A stretch of 64,000 bases of DNA from an uncultured Anaerolineaceae bacterium (GCA_927443345.1 CAKMKJ010000002.1:1-64000), one strand, 5' to 3'. Positions 16,349-26,620 are shown, counted from the stretch's first letter. Translations and numbers: made by a program. The notes: a model not told the origin generated them from the sequence alone.

Positions 16349-19300
16349 GATTGCGAACTCGCTTCCTGTGAGTGATGTACCAGCTTCAATGCCAATAATG
16401 CGCCGAGCTGCCTGCGGATGGTGACGTCTTGTGGATCAATTTGGACGGCTTTTTGTAAAACTTTCTCAGCCGCATTGTAATTCTTTGAGTTGCGATAAAG
16501 ATTTGCTGCTGCCAGGTAGCTGCGGGTATCATTGGGTTCTGCATCCATGGCTTGTTTCAATGCATCCAGCGCTTTGGTGAATTCACGCTGCTGTTCATAT
16601 ACTTTACTCAACATCAAATAACCATCAGTATTGGCTGCTTTATGTGCAATCCCCTGACTGAGGTGATGAATAGCCTGGTCAAGCTGCCCGGTTTCAACAC
16701 TGAGTTTACCCAATATCAGATGCAGTTCAGGTTCATCTGGTTCAACCTGCAAAGCACGTTTGACTGTCTTTTCGGCATCTGCCGTATCGCCGTTTTCTTC
16801 CTGCGCTGAAGCTAACATCTTCATCAAATCTACATTCTCTGGATATTTTTCTGAGAATGATGAAATTAATTCTTTTGCATAAGCGCCGCCGTTGATTTCT
16901 TTAACCAGGTTAACATGTTCAACCATGGTTTGCACGGTGACATTATCACACTGGCTGGTCATTTCGAGGGCTGCCAAAGCTTGTTGCTTTTCTCCTCTTT
17001 TATGCAGCACCTTTGCCAGGAATAATATTGCATTTGCGTCTTTTTTATTTTGGGTGACTGCCGTTCTTGCATGATCAAGCGCTTTATCCAGGTTGCCATT
17101 AAGCATATGGATTTTACCGCTCATCAAATATGGTTTGATTGAGAATGGGTTGACCTGGCTTGCTTTTTTGGCAGATTCCAGAGCCTGTTCCAATTGGTCG
17201 CAATTCGATTGTGCTTCAGCCAACGCTTCCCAGGCTTCATAAAAGTTCGGATTCTGTTTCGCCAGTGGAGATAAAATTTCTACCGCTTTTTCTGACGCAC
17301 CCTCAGATACAAAAGCCTTGCCCAATTCAAGCGCTGCCTCTGCATGCTCTGGATTTCGGTCAAATGCAGCCTGCAATTGGACGATGGCATTCTTGTTGTT
17401 GCCATAATTTTGCCAAAGGGATGCAGCTTTCATACGCCACAGAATTTCGTTGGGCCAATCGCTGATGGCTTGTTCAAGGTCATTGATTGCCAGATCCAGC
17501 TTGCCGAGATTTTCATAGATCAATCCGCGCAAAGCCACCGCTGCAGGGATTAACGGATCGTTGGCGATCAGTGTGTTCAAGGTTTCTAGCGCAGCAGCTT
17601 CATCCCCATCAGCCTGGACGCATGCCAGTTCAAAAAGCACTTGAGAATTGGTTGGGAATTTTTTGGCCACTTGTGCAGCCGTTGTTTCCTGTCCGTTCGC
17701 GTGTAAAGCTGCCACCATGGCAGCCGCATCTTCAGGGGTTGGCGTAACCAAGGCGAAAGCCCTGATATTTTCGGAGATAGGAGAGGCACACATCTTTCCG
17801 CGCAGCAGCCAGCGTTCAACTTCTTGTTCATATTTTCCGCCGGTCAAACCAGCCACACCGTCCAACTCTTCTTCAAAGTTGACCTTGCTCAAGAAGGCAG
17901 CAGGGTTGTGTGCATCAATTGAAAGTGAATTTGCAGTCTTCTCAAACTCTTTGGCTCTTGTCAGCGTGGATAGTGCCTGCATGACACAATCCATATGCCA
18001 ACTATGACGAGCCACGGCTTCATTGCTGAAAGTGAGTGCTTCATGCCAACGTTGTAAACTTGCTGCAGCTTTTACCAGCAATCTGTTTAGTCCAAATTGA
18101 ATATGAAGCTCTTTTGTTTTAATCTCGTCCCTGGCTGATAAAACTTCATCAAAAATTGCTTCTGCATCTGCCAGATGCCCAGTCATCAAGGTCAGTTGAA
18201 TGTCTGCGAGCTTGAGAGAAAGTGAATCTACTTTCCCAACTTTTTCAAAGATCTGCTGAGCTTCAATGGCCTGTTTATTTTCAAGCAAAGTGTTTATCTT
18301 TAATGAAGTCAGATGATCACTGGCTTCGTCATCCACTTCATTTGTCACTATCGGCATAAATAAGGCTTCACCGGGAAGTTCACCTAATGCCAGCGTGGAT
18401 TCAATCGCCATAATTCTGGCTTCTGCATTGTCAGGTTCTCCATCCAGCCACAAGGCAGTGACGTCAAGACAGGTTGCTGCTTTTCCTTGCATCAATAATA
18501 TCTTTGCTTCAATTGCCCGATTACCATAATTGGAAGCCATTAACTTCTTCCAGGCATCTGGAATAAACACCAGATCTAGTTCATCATCTTGCGTTGTTTG
18601 GTTGCTGTTCTGCACCAGGCTGATAGCTTTATCCAACTCACCTGTTTTGACCAAAACATCAGCCTTCAAACATTGCACCAGGTCCGATGAAATCTCAGAT
18701 TTATCCAACGCTTGACCAGCTTTTGCAAAATGTCCTTGCATGTAATCGTATCCGGCTAAATCCAAACTCGCCGATAGCGATTCGTAGGACTGAGCTCTGA
18801 ACTCCAAACAATTAAGGGCAGCTTCAATATCGTGGATACTGTCATACAATTTGGCAGCCGACAATAATTCTGTCTCTGAAGATTCAATAGACAAACTCGT
18901 TTTAATCTCTTCCATGAGTTCCAGAGCATCTACTGACTTGCCATTCTTGATCTTCATCTCAGCCAATTTCAACCGCAGCAAAAGATCATCAGATTTCATT
19001 TCAATAATCGTGGTCAGTTTATCTTCAGCAGTGTCACTCTTCCCCAACCCGGATGCAAAATCAGCAAACCATAAAGCACTTTCCACAATCTGGGGAGCCA
19101 CATCCAGCACACGTTCAGCCTGCACCAGCGCATCGGAGACTTCGCCTGCCAGACCATAAATAGTAGCCATGATCTTGCGCAGCCCAACCCATTCGGGTTG
19201 TGAATCTACAGCTTGTTTGATGGCAGCCAGCGCAACTTCAAACTTGCCCATGAATGCAGCCGTTTGAGCGAATCCCGCCTGGATTCTTTCCCACAAGGAT

Positions 19301-21672
19301 TTATCCACAGTGGTTTGTTTTTCAAGCAATCTTGAATACAGGGTAAAGGCTTCTGCATAATTCTTCTTGCTGACCAGCAATTCGGCTTTCACCAATTGCG
19401 CATGCGTATGATCAGAATCCTGCTCCAAATACCGGTCAATAATAGATTCTACTTTTTCCCTTTCTTGAGCCGATATGGATTTAGGTTCGCCTGAATAATG
19501 TACATCCATGCCAACCACTGCTTCGGCATAAGTGAGTGCTGTTGGCGTGTTGGATTGAACTTGTGACAGCTTGGCTTGCAAGACTGTCTTGGCTTCAGTG
19601 TGCTTGCCGTTCTTGATTAACTGCGCGGCAAAAGCCTGGGCTATTTCTTCATTCTCAGGGAATTTTGAGTAGAGTGAGACGACCATTCCGTCATACTCGG
19701 GCAATCCGAGTATCTTCAACGCATCAAGTTGTAGTACACCGATTAGGGCATCTTGATCCTCTTCAGCAAGATCATTCAACAACGGCAGTGCTTCAGAGGC
19801 TGATCCACTATCCATAAGTTGTTCAGCCAGTCTGCGCTTGATTTCACGATCCGCGGGTAAAGCCGCAAGACCCTGACGCAAGGTTTCAATCGCTTGTCTG
19901 AATTCTCCTCCCTTAACCTGCAGCTCAGACAATCCAATCCACGGATCGGCGGCATCAGAGCCCACTTCAATGGCTTTTGAGAAAAATTCCAACGCCTGGT
20001 CCCGTTTTCCGCTCTTTGCATAAGCCTTGCCGTTAATCGTCAAGGCGATTGCATTCATGGGATCTTGCTCAATAATTTTGGAGGTGATCGGAAAAACCTC
20101 ATCAGACCTGCCGGCAAAAATGGCCGAATCAGCAAACTTCAGCATATCCGAAAGAACTGGCGCTTCTACCTCAACCAATTGCTTGCGCACTTTATAGCAG
20201 GCTTCTGAGTTGCCGGTTTGCGCATAACAATCAGCCAAATTTCTCAGCATAGGGGTTGAATTTTCGCCAGCCATTGAGGCAAATTCAAACAATGGCAGTG
20301 CTAATGCATAATCCGCAGCGTCATAATAAGTTTCGGCTGAAGCTTGTGTGGCGCTCAGGCTGGCTGGATTCTTGGCATGCAAACTGGCTGCCATTTTTAC
20401 AGCTTCTTTTTTTGCACCAAGATCAACCAGTGTTTTGACCATCTCAACCGGGTTCCAGTAGGGATTAAATTGCGGAACAAATTCAACTGCCGCATCAAAA
20501 GTGCGATTGTCTATGCTAATAAACGCTTTTTCACATTCCGATTTTGCAAGTTCAGGGTTGCCCGCAAAATTAATCTTTTTTGCCTGGCTTATCGCTGCGA
20601 TGGGTGTAGATTGCAGATCATCTTTATTCTCATCTTGCGCGACCACTCCCACACTGGCTAACTCCTGTGCCATCACTGGATGACTGGCTTGCTCCAACTG
20701 GAATTTGCGTACTTGCTCGTTATACTCAAGCCTGTTCGCGGTTTGTTCAAGCAGTGAAAGGTTTTGAATCTTGATGCCGGTCGAAATGGCATCAAAAATA
20801 GCGCTTGATTTTTCAAGCAGAATTGACGCCAGATCCGTTTCACCTGCTATCTGGGCGACACTGGCAATTTGCTTATAGTGCATGGATTGCTGCAAGGATG
20901 CTTCGAGGTTTTCCAAAATATCTTTGGAACCTTTTTCTGAAGCCTCTTCGATTTTGTATTTTCCAACCAATAATTGAGCAGCGGATTGGGCTAATTCTTT
21001 CTCGTTGATCGAGATTAAGAAACTGAGTGTTTTCTCGATAATCGCAGCGGTCTGGTCTTGCAAAGCTTTGACCAACTTTTCTGCCTTCTCATTTTCAGAA
21101 ATCGGCAAACTGATCACAGCAAAAACGAGGCTGTCTAAGCCCTGCTCAGCCGTCTGAAGTTTTAAGAGATCATAAAGGAATTCGTCTTGATCTTTAATCA
21201 AGTTAATTGTGATGATTAGGGCTGTTCCCCACAAGCCTCTGAGGGCTTTGCCATCGCTTAAACGCATGCGATTGACCACTTCGAGCAGCGTATGCCGCCA
21301 TGCTGGTGCGATTTTTCTCTTTTCAATCAACACCACGGCCAATTTGGCAGCTTCTTCAAGTGTCGTAGGAGCATTGTGTTGCTGCAGGAACGACTCATAA
21401 TTAACCATGCACGCTTCCAGCAGTGATACCTGCATGCGAGAATCAGGATAATTCGATTTTAACAACTCCTGATTAAAAGCCAATAATCCCAATGTTCCGG
21501 GATTTAGTTTTTGGCTTGCAGCAAGATCAGAGATTTGCTTGGTGATTTCACCCGTGGATTGGGTCAAAAATGTCCAGATTTTTTCGTCTGCCCTGAGCGA
21601 TCTTACCAGGCATGCGGCGTAATCTGTCGCATCAAGACTCCCCAGGGTATTGCGCAATTCAAGCACCTGCAT
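16345..21672 (-). CDS. giant tetratricopeptide-repeat protein (1775 residues)
   Basis: Almost the whole protein is helical repeat. TPR signatures are easy to read from about residue 400 to the end, for example 'AEKVLQKAVQIDPQDV', 'ALDALKQAMDAEPNDTRSYLAAANLYR' and 'ALEFFSKAIEVGSDAADPWIGLSEL'; the first ~350 residues are more diverged helices. There is no enzymatic motif, signal peptide or membrane helix. Such solenoids scaffold protein complexes or sense partners. It is flanked by a small two-helix membrane protein upstream and the peptidase gene downstream, all under one sigma-54 promoter. I infer a scaffold or regulator for the peptidase, comparable in logic to TPR-CHAT pairs. A GGAAGGGAGC ribosome binding site precedes the ATG. 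Confidence 0.85.
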   Translation of the reverse strand: MQVLELRNTLGSLDATDYAACLVRSLRADEKIWTFLTQSTGEITKQISDLAASQKLNPGTLGLLAFNQELLKSNYPDSRMQVSLLEACMVNYESFLQQHNAPTTLEEAAKLAVVLIEKRKIAPAWRHTLLEVVNRMRLSDGKALRGLWGTALIITINLIKDQDEFLYDLLKLQTAEQGLDSLVFAVISLPISENEKAEKLVKALQDQTAAIIEKTLSFLISINEKELAQSAAQLLVGKYKIEEASEKGSKDILENLEASLQQSMHYKQIASVAQIAGETDLASILLEKSSAIFDAISTGIKIQNLSLLEQTANRLEYNEQVRKFQLEQASHPVMAQELASVGVVAQDENKDDLQSTPIAAISQAKKINFAGNPELAKSECEKAFISIDNRTFDAAVEFVPQFNPYWNPVEMVKTLVDLGAKKEAVKMAASLHAKNPASLSATQASAETYYDAADYALALPLFEFASMAGENSTPMLRNLADCYAQTGNSEACYKVRKQLVEVEAPVLSDMLKFADSAIFAGRSDEVFPITSKIIEQDPMNAIALTINGKAYAKSGKRDQALEFFSKAIEVGSDAADPWIGLSELQVKGGEFRQAIETLRQGLAALPADREIKRRLAEQLMDSGSASEALPLLNDLAEEDQDALIGVLQLDALKILGLPEYDGMVVSLYSKFPENEEIAQAFAAQLIKNGKHTEAKTVLQAKLSQVQSNTPTALTYAEAVVGMDVHYSGEPKSISAQEREKVESIIDRYLEQDSDHTHAQLVKAELLVSKKNYAEAFTLYSRLLEKQTTVDKSLWERIQAGFAQTAAFMGKFEVALAAIKQAVDSQPEWVGLRKIMATIYGLAGEVSDALVQAERVLDVAPQIVESALWFADFASGLGKSDTAEDKLTTIIEMKSDDLLLRLKLAEMKIKNGKSVDALELMEEIKTSLSIESSETELLSAAKLYDSIHDIEAALNCLEFRAQSYESLSASLDLAGYDYMQGHFAKAGQALDKSEISSDLVQCLKADVLVKTGELDKAISLVQNSNQTTQDDELDLVFIPDAWKKLMASNYGNRAIEAKILLMQGKAATCLDVTALWLDGEPDNAEARIMAIESTLALGELPGEALFMPIVTNEVDDEASDHLTSLKINTLLENKQAIEAQQIFEKVGKVDSLSLKLADIQLTLMTGHLADAEAIFDEVLSARDEIKTKELHIQFGLNRLLVKAAASLQRWHEALTFSNEAVARHSWHMDCVMQALSTLTRAKEFEKTANSLSIDAHNPAAFLSKVNFEEELDGVAGLTGGKYEQEVERWLLRGKMCASPISENIRAFALVTPTPEDAAAMVAALHANGQETTAAQVAKKFPTNSQVLFELACVQADGDEAAALETLNTLIANDPLIPAAVALRGLIYENLGKLDLAINDLEQAISDWPNEILWRMKAASLWQNYGNNKNAIVQLQAAFDRNPEHAEAALELGKAFVSEGASEKAVEILSPLAKQNPNFYEAWEALAEAQSNCDQLEQALESAKKASQVNPFSIKPYLMSGKIHMLNGNLDKALDHARTAVTQNKKDANAILFLAKVLHKRGEKQQALAALEMTSQCDNVTVQTMVEHVNLVKEINGGAYAKELISSFSEKYPENVDLMKMLASAQEENGDTADAEKTVKRALQVEPDEPELHLILGKLSVETGQLDQAIHHLSQGIAHKAANTDGYLMLSKVYEQQREFTKALDALKQAMDAEPNDTRSYLAAANLYRNSKNYNAAEKVLQKAVQIDPQDVTIRRQLGALLALKLVHHSQEASSQS

Positions 21673-21710
21673 GGTAGCTCCCTTCCGCGATCAATACGGA
21701 TAAATAGAAA

Positions 21711-22034
21711 TTAATTAATCTGTAAGACAAGTCCGTATGCTGCGGCTAACAAGATGATTCCTAACATCAGAAGCAAGATACCGATTCCGGCAGTGGTCTT
21801 CACCATACTGTTGAGCGCTTCAATCAAAGTACGTGCATTGCCCACCAAACCGGATATTTCTTCGGTAATCCCTTTTTGCGCCAATTTAGCGGTTTGATCC
21901 GCGATTGTGCGCAATTCTTTACCCATTAATTTGCCGATCAGGGTGTAGACCCCGATGCCAAGCATCACGATACCGCAGATTAATAAAGCGGTGGCCATTG
22001 AAAGCAGAAAGTCATTAACCGTCATAGAAAACAT
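21711..22034 (-). CDS. small two-helix membrane protein
   Basis: A 107-residue protein with one hydrophobic helix near residues 9-36, an amphipathic stretch of about 45 residues (KELRTIADQTAKLAQKGITEEISGLVGNARTLIEAL, written as two adjoining helices), and a second hydrophobic helix near 82-105. I do not recognise a family. It is the first gene after the sigma-54 promoter and has a strong GGAGGG ribosome binding site, so it should be the most highly made product of the operon. A role as membrane anchor or pore for the TPR/peptidase complex is inference only. Confidence 0.75.
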   Translation of the reverse strand: MFSMTVNDFLLSMATALLICGIVMLGIGVYTLIGKLMGKELRTIADQTAKLAQKGITEEISGLVGNARTLIEALNSMVKTTAGIGILLLMLGIILLAAAYGLVLQIN

Positions 22035-22070
22035 GGTGCCCTCCAGATATAATTTACCTAAACGGCATGA

Positions 22071-22086
22071 TGCAAGGTTTATGCCA
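22071..22086 (-). promoter_or_regulatory. sigma-54 (-24/-12) promoter of the TPR/peptidase operon
   Basis: On the minus strand TGGCATAAACCTTGCA: TGGCAT, exactly five bases, TTGCA, followed by T. This fits the TGGCAY-N5-TTGCW consensus with the invariant GG and GC at the right distance. It starts ten bases after the response-regulator stop and would give a leader of about 26 bases to the membrane-protein gene. Confidence 0.85.
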
Positions 22087-22095
22087 AAGCATTTC

Positions 22096-23268
22096 CTAGC
22101 GGGGATTCAAGATGTCGCGCGGAAGGTCACCCAATGAGATGGTTTCGCCATCGCAGAAGATCAAGGCACGTTCAATCGCGTTGGCCAGTTCGCGGATGTT
22201 GCCCGGCCAGTCATACTTGAGCAGCGCCTCCATGGCTTGCGGAGAGACACCGGTGATGTTCGCGCCTTGCCGGCCATTGTTTTGCCTGATAAAGTAGCCC
22301 ACCATTTCGGGGATATCTACTTTGCGCTCGCGCAGTGGAGGAAGGTCTAGATCAATTTTCTTCAAGCGATAATACAGGTCTTGCCTGAAACTACCTTCTT
22401 TGACCATGGCTTGCAGATCACGGTTCGAAGCTACCACAACTTGAATATCAACGCTAATTAATTGTGTGCCGCCGACCCTCATAAATGAATGTGTTTCAAT
22501 GGCTCTTAATAATTTTGCTTGAATCTCAAGCGGCATGGATGAAATTTCATCCATAAAGAGGATGCCGTTGTCAGCAACCTCCATAAGTCCAAGTTTCTTC
22601 CGATCCGCGCTGCTGAATGCGCCGGCTTCATGTCCAAAAAGCTCAGATTCCAACACTGTGTGCTGGATGGCCGCGCAGTTGATGGCGATGAAGGGTTTGC
22701 CGGCCCTGGGCCCGTTGGCATGGATGTATTGTGCCAGCACATCTTTGCCGGTGCCGTTCTCGCCAGTGATCATCACAGACACCTGGGCGTCTGCGGCTTT
22801 GAGTGCCTGTTCCACCACAATTTTCATCAAGGGGGTCTGCCCGATGACAAAGTTGCTATTCTTCATTTGCTGCTCGCGGTAATGGGCAATTTCACGCCGC
22901 ATTGCCACAATTTCTAAAGCCTTTGCCAGTGATTTATCAAGCTGCACAAAATCCAGCGGTTTGGTCAAAAAATCAAGTGCCCCATTTTTCATCGCATCCA
23001 CGGCGGTTTCAATGTCACCAAAACCCGTAATCACAATAATAGGAGGCCTCACAGCTAGCATTGCAGTTTCCATGATCAGGGTTGGGCCGTATCCATCTGG
23101 AAGCTGTACATCCAACAGGATGACATCTCCCTCTCCCCTTTTTACTCGCTCACGAGCCTCAGTCAGCGTTCCGGCTTCAATGATTTCGTGTCCTTTGCCC
23201 TTTAGAAACTCGCCAATATTTTGACGGGCACTTTCTTCATCATCCACGATCAAGACGCAAAAACTCAT
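22096..23268 (-). CDS. NtrC-type sigma-54 activator lacking a DNA-binding domain
   Basis: A 390-residue response regulator. The receiver domain (1-120) has the acidic pocket D9-D10-E11, phospho-acceptor D53 and K103. The AAA+ domain (about 138-375) has Walker A GENGTGKD (169-176), Walker B GILFMDE (235-241), the arginine region and WPGNIREL (354-361). The sigma-54 contact loop, normally GAFTGA, reads GAFSSA (216-221). The protein ends at DLPRDILNPR, right after the AAA+ domain, so the usual Fis-type helix-turn-helix is absent. Such activators can act from solution without enhancer sites. Its ATG overlaps the kinase stop. Confidence 0.93.
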   Translation of the reverse strand: MSFCVLIVDDEESARQNIGEFLKGKGHEIIEAGTLTEARERVKRGEGDVILLDVQLPDGYGPTLIMETAMLAVRPPIIVITGFGDIETAVDAMKNGALDFLTKPLDFVQLDKSLAKALEIVAMRREIAHYREQQMKNSNFVIGQTPLMKIVVEQALKAADAQVSVMITGENGTGKDVLAQYIHANGPRAGKPFIAINCAAIQHTVLESELFGHEAGAFSSADRKKLGLMEVADNGILFMDEISSMPLEIQAKLLRAIETHSFMRVGGTQLISVDIQVVVASNRDLQAMVKEGSFRQDLYYRLKKIDLDLPPLRERKVDIPEMVGYFIRQNNGRQGANITGVSPQAMEALLKYDWPGNIRELANAIERALIFCDGETISLGDLPRDILNPR

Positions 23269-25211
23269 CTCACCTCTCCATCTTCCGCTGGTAATCTAAT
23301 AGTAAAAACGGTACCACCTGGAAACGAGTTTACACTAATACTGCCCTTGTGTGCAGTGACTATCTGTTTTGTAAGGAACAATCCCAAACCGGTTCCTTTT
23401 TTACGCGTGGTCATATAAGGCGAAAACAAATGCTCTTTCACATCTTCAGGGATACCGGGGCCGTTATCCGTAATGCTAATATCCACAAACGGATGGTTGA
23501 CGATTTCTTTATTCATCACCGCAGTAACTGCCAATGTATCGCCTTTTTCAGCCATCGCATCCAGTGCATTGGTGATCAGGTTGGTAAACACCCGATCCAA
23601 AGATTTTGGGTCGCCCATAATTTTGGATAGGTTCGCTTGAATATTGAATACCGGGTTGACATTGACCTTTGCAAATTTCGGTCGCCAGCGATCTACGATT
23701 TTATGCAGATAAACATCCAGGTCAATCAGTTCCAATTGTGTGTCAACCGTGCGGACCGAGGACATCAAAGACTCAAGCAGGTTGTTTAAACGAGTGCAGT
23801 CGTTCTGGATGCGTCCGATGTTATCCTGATTCGGGTCATCCGGCGCAAGCTTCATGCCCAATAACTGGATGCCGGTGTAAATGGAGTTGATCGGGTTTCT
23901 CAAGTCATGCGCGATGGCAGCCGTGTAATCACCTAAAAGCGCCCTGTTTTCTAACTGCTGGGTCAGGGCTTTTTGTTGTTCATTTTCGCTAATATCTGCC
24001 AGCAGCACTTCAATCGAATAGACTTTTTTATCCCGCATCACCGGTATGACCTTCATCTGGGTCGGAAAGGACTGTCCGTTGCGTCGATTAAGATTGGCTT
24101 TACCTAAATTATGGGTTGTGTTTCCTTTTTTGGCATCTTCCAGCGCAGGCTGAAGCTTATCGGTGCCAATCAGCACGTTGTCATAAGGCTGCCCCAGCAC
24201 CTCCTGCTCGGCGTAATTCAACATCCATTCAGCCGCCTGGTTGATTTCAATAATTTCAAGCTCATTGTTCAGCACAATCACAGCTTCTTGCATATTCTCA
24301 AAGGTCGCGTTACGGGCAACCATTCTTTGCTGCTCAAAGACGATGCGGTCTTGTAAGTTCTTGATCAACATCGATTTTTGCAGGAAATTTAAAATGTGAA
24401 TCGAAAGGTATTGCAGCACGCTGATGCGCAGTTCTCTCGGCAGCACGCCTCTGCCGCAAACCACCATAATGCCGATGGCGGCATCATCCAATTTTAACGG
24501 GGCAGTCGCCACATATTCGACCGAATTCATACGTGCATATTTGTGAATGTCGGTGATCGCCCGGTCTCCTGCATTCCATATGGCCGGCTCGGTAAGGCGG
24601 ATCAAATCAGTAGATGGCAGTTCTGCAGGCAAATCTGTGGATCGGCCGTGCAGACAAACGCACTTCAAACTCGGGTAACTCGGATCCGCCTGGAAGATGG
24701 CAGCAGTCTCAACATTCAAGATCAGGCAAATCAATCGCATCAACTGCGGTAAGATCTGGTTGACATCTGATCCTTCAGAAACCTTGGTTAAGAGAATCAA
24801 TTGATCAATCAATCCTTCAATTTCAGGCTCCACATCCGATTCACTGGATTGATGTGCCAATATGCGGATCACAACCAAATGAGACGCGGTTCCAATGAAA
24901 TCAAACCTCACCCTGGCATGGATGGGTGTCTGTCCGCGGCGGTTCAGGTCTATTTCCCTGGATTCGCCTGAAGAGATTGCCTTGACATCTAAATTGGGAA
25001 ACAAAAAACCTGTGTTTTTATCACGCAGGTCAGCAGTAGTGAATGAAGTTGCTTTAATTAATCGGCTGTTCAAAAAGATAATCTTGTCAGCAGAGAGGTC
25101 AACCAAAGCGCAGGGTTCCTCCTGCAAATTCAACAAGGCAAATACTTCCTCGGCACCGGGGCCGCTCTTGCCAAGCAGGTTGGATGTTATCTGCGATGTA
25201 AATGATTTCAT
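23265..25211 (-). CDS. cytosolic sensor histidine kinase (PAS-GAF-PAS-HisKA-HATPase)
   Basis: A 648-residue kinase with no membrane helix. It has an N-terminal PAS-like region (about 20-120), a GAF-like domain (about 130-300), a second PAS (about 305-415), a HisKA box with phospho-acceptor H435 in IAHDLRNPINS, and a HATPase domain with N box TNLITNALDAM, G1 ITDNGPGIPEDV and G2 KKGTGLGLFLTKQIV. Family knowledge: the kinase phosphorylates its partner regulator on the receiver aspartate. Both ends overlap neighbours (rpoN upstream, the activator downstream), which makes the three a tightly coupled regulatory unit. The signal is unknown but must be sensed inside the cell. Confidence 0.93.
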   Translation of the reverse strand: MKSFTSQITSNLLGKSGPGAEEVFALLNLQEEPCALVDLSADKIIFLNSRLIKATSFTTADLRDKNTGFLFPNLDVKAISSGESREIDLNRRGQTPIHARVRFDFIGTASHLVVIRILAHQSSESDVEPEIEGLIDQLILLTKVSEGSDVNQILPQLMRLICLILNVETAAIFQADPSYPSLKCVCLHGRSTDLPAELPSTDLIRLTEPAIWNAGDRAITDIHKYARMNSVEYVATAPLKLDDAAIGIMVVCGRGVLPRELRISVLQYLSIHILNFLQKSMLIKNLQDRIVFEQQRMVARNATFENMQEAVIVLNNELEIIEINQAAEWMLNYAEQEVLGQPYDNVLIGTDKLQPALEDAKKGNTTHNLGKANLNRRNGQSFPTQMKVIPVMRDKKVYSIEVLLADISENEQQKALTQQLENRALLGDYTAAIAHDLRNPINSIYTGIQLLGMKLAPDDPNQDNIGRIQNDCTRLNNLLESLMSSVRTVDTQLELIDLDVYLHKIVDRWRPKFAKVNVNPVFNIQANLSKIMGDPKSLDRVFTNLITNALDAMAEKGDTLAVTAVMNKEIVNHPFVDISITDNGPGIPEDVKEHLFSPYMTTRKKGTGLGLFLTKQIVTAHKGSISVNSFPGGTVFTIRLPAEDGEVR

Positions 25212-26620
25212 TTTCCCTTGGCCATGGCTTTTCTAAGATGGGCAGGCAAAATGCCCTCAATTGCTCGATATTTGGCAACCGTGCGCCGCGCAACATTGAA
25301 TCCTTTTTCAGACAACAGTTCGACCAAATCAGAATCGCTGTAAGGTTTAGATTCGCCTTCAATAATCTCTTTCAGCACGCTGCGAATATTAAGACTGCGA
25401 TCAAAGAATACAGACAACGGCACAATACGACGATTGGGCAGTTGCACCGCTTTGTTGGCGACCGCACGTGAAATCGTGGATTCGTGTACTTCCATCTCGC
25501 GTGAGATTTGCGCCCTGGTGACTGGTTTTAAAAATTTTTCGCCGTGCAAAATGTATTCACGCTGCAGACTCACCACGCGCATCAATAGTCTTTCCATGGT
25601 GTGATTGCGCTGCTGCAAGCATTTCACAAACAATGAAGCCTTCTCCAGATCGCCTTTGAGATCAGGCTTGGTTTCTGGGCTGGCTTCTTTAATGGCTTGC
25701 TTAAACATCGGATTAACTTGCAAGGTTCCGCTGGTAGGCATAATAATTTCCACGATGAGCGGCTTTGTCGGATCATCATTAAGGTAATTGATTAAAATAT
25801 CAGGCTGATGATAAACCTGGGTTTCGTCGTGAGCAGGTTGACGAACATCTCCCCAATGCGCCCGAGCCGGGAACGGATAGAGGTTCTCGCTGATAAACTG
25901 GGCAGCCATGGAGATTTGTTTGACCGGCACGTCGAATTTGTGAGCCAATTCTGGATACTGGTGGTGGCTGAGTTGATCCATACCTTCGCGGATGCAGCGC
26001 TTAGCAGCAGCAGGAACAGCATCATTGGTTTCTTTGAGCACTTCAAGCTGCACCAACAGCGCTTCTTGCGGAGTGCTCGAACCAACACCAACCGGGTCTG
26101 CAAGTTGGATCAAGCGTTTTACTTTTTCAACCTCGGAAATCGGCACGTGCGTATATCGCGAAACTTCCATTAGCGTGGTAGTCAGCAGCCCATCTTCATC
26201 TAAATGGGTCAGCAAATAAGCCGCCAGAGCGCGCTGATTCGGATCAAGGTCTGGCGCAATTTGTTTTAAGACATAAACCGGCAGTTCTTCCACTTCGGGA
26301 GCGAACGGCTCATCATCCATCGTATTATCAATATAATCTTTGCGAGAAATGAATTCTTCACGCGGAGAGAGAAATACTACCGGCTCTTCAGAATTCAGAT
26401 TCGCAGGCAAACTGCACACGGGGCATTTTCCGGGGTCGGTCAACAGACGGTGACAGGTGGGGCATCTGCGTTCTTCAACCATTTCGAGAGCCGGGTTTGA
26501 AGCCAGCTCTGAATCAATCTCCTGCTGAAGTTCCTGGGTGGTCAAGCTCAACAAGGTCATCGTTTGAGCTAAATGAGCGGTGGTTAGGGGTCGCAATCCT
26601 GTCGTTTGTCTTTGTAACAT
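25208..26620 (-). CDS. rpoN: RNA polymerase sigma-54 factor with an inserted zinc ribbon
   Basis: A 470-residue sigma-54. Region I is clear (LQRQTTGLRPLTTAHLAQTMTLLSLTTQELQQEIDSELASNPALEM), as are the helix-turn-helix 'MEVHESTISRAVANK' and the RpoN box ARRTVAKYR near the C-terminus, which reads the -24 GG element. Directly after region I lies a four-cysteine ribbon (CPTC...CPVC), not part of the textbook sigma-54. Start choice: the ATG reading MLQRQ has AGAGGA nine bases upstream; a second ATG two codons earlier is possible. An in-frame TTG further upstream is inside the promoter. It is the head of a coupled rpoN-kinase-activator operon and has a sigma-54 site in its own promoter. Confidence 0.93.
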   Translation of the reverse strand: MLQRQTTGLRPLTTAHLAQTMTLLSLTTQELQQEIDSELASNPALEMVEERRCPTCHRLLTDPGKCPVCSLPANLNSEEPVVFLSPREEFISRKDYIDNTMDDEPFAPEVEELPVYVLKQIAPDLDPNQRALAAYLLTHLDEDGLLTTTLMEVSRYTHVPISEVEKVKRLIQLADPVGVGSSTPQEALLVQLEVLKETNDAVPAAAKRCIREGMDQLSHHQYPELAHKFDVPVKQISMAAQFISENLYPFPARAHWGDVRQPAHDETQVYHQPDILINYLNDDPTKPLIVEIIMPTSGTLQVNPMFKQAIKEASPETKPDLKGDLEKASLFVKCLQQRNHTMERLLMRVVSLQREYILHGEKFLKPVTRAQISREMEVHESTISRAVANKAVQLPNRRIVPLSVFFDRSLNIRSVLKEIIEGESKPYSDSDLVELLSEKGFNVARRTVAKYRAIEGILPAHLRKAMAKGK

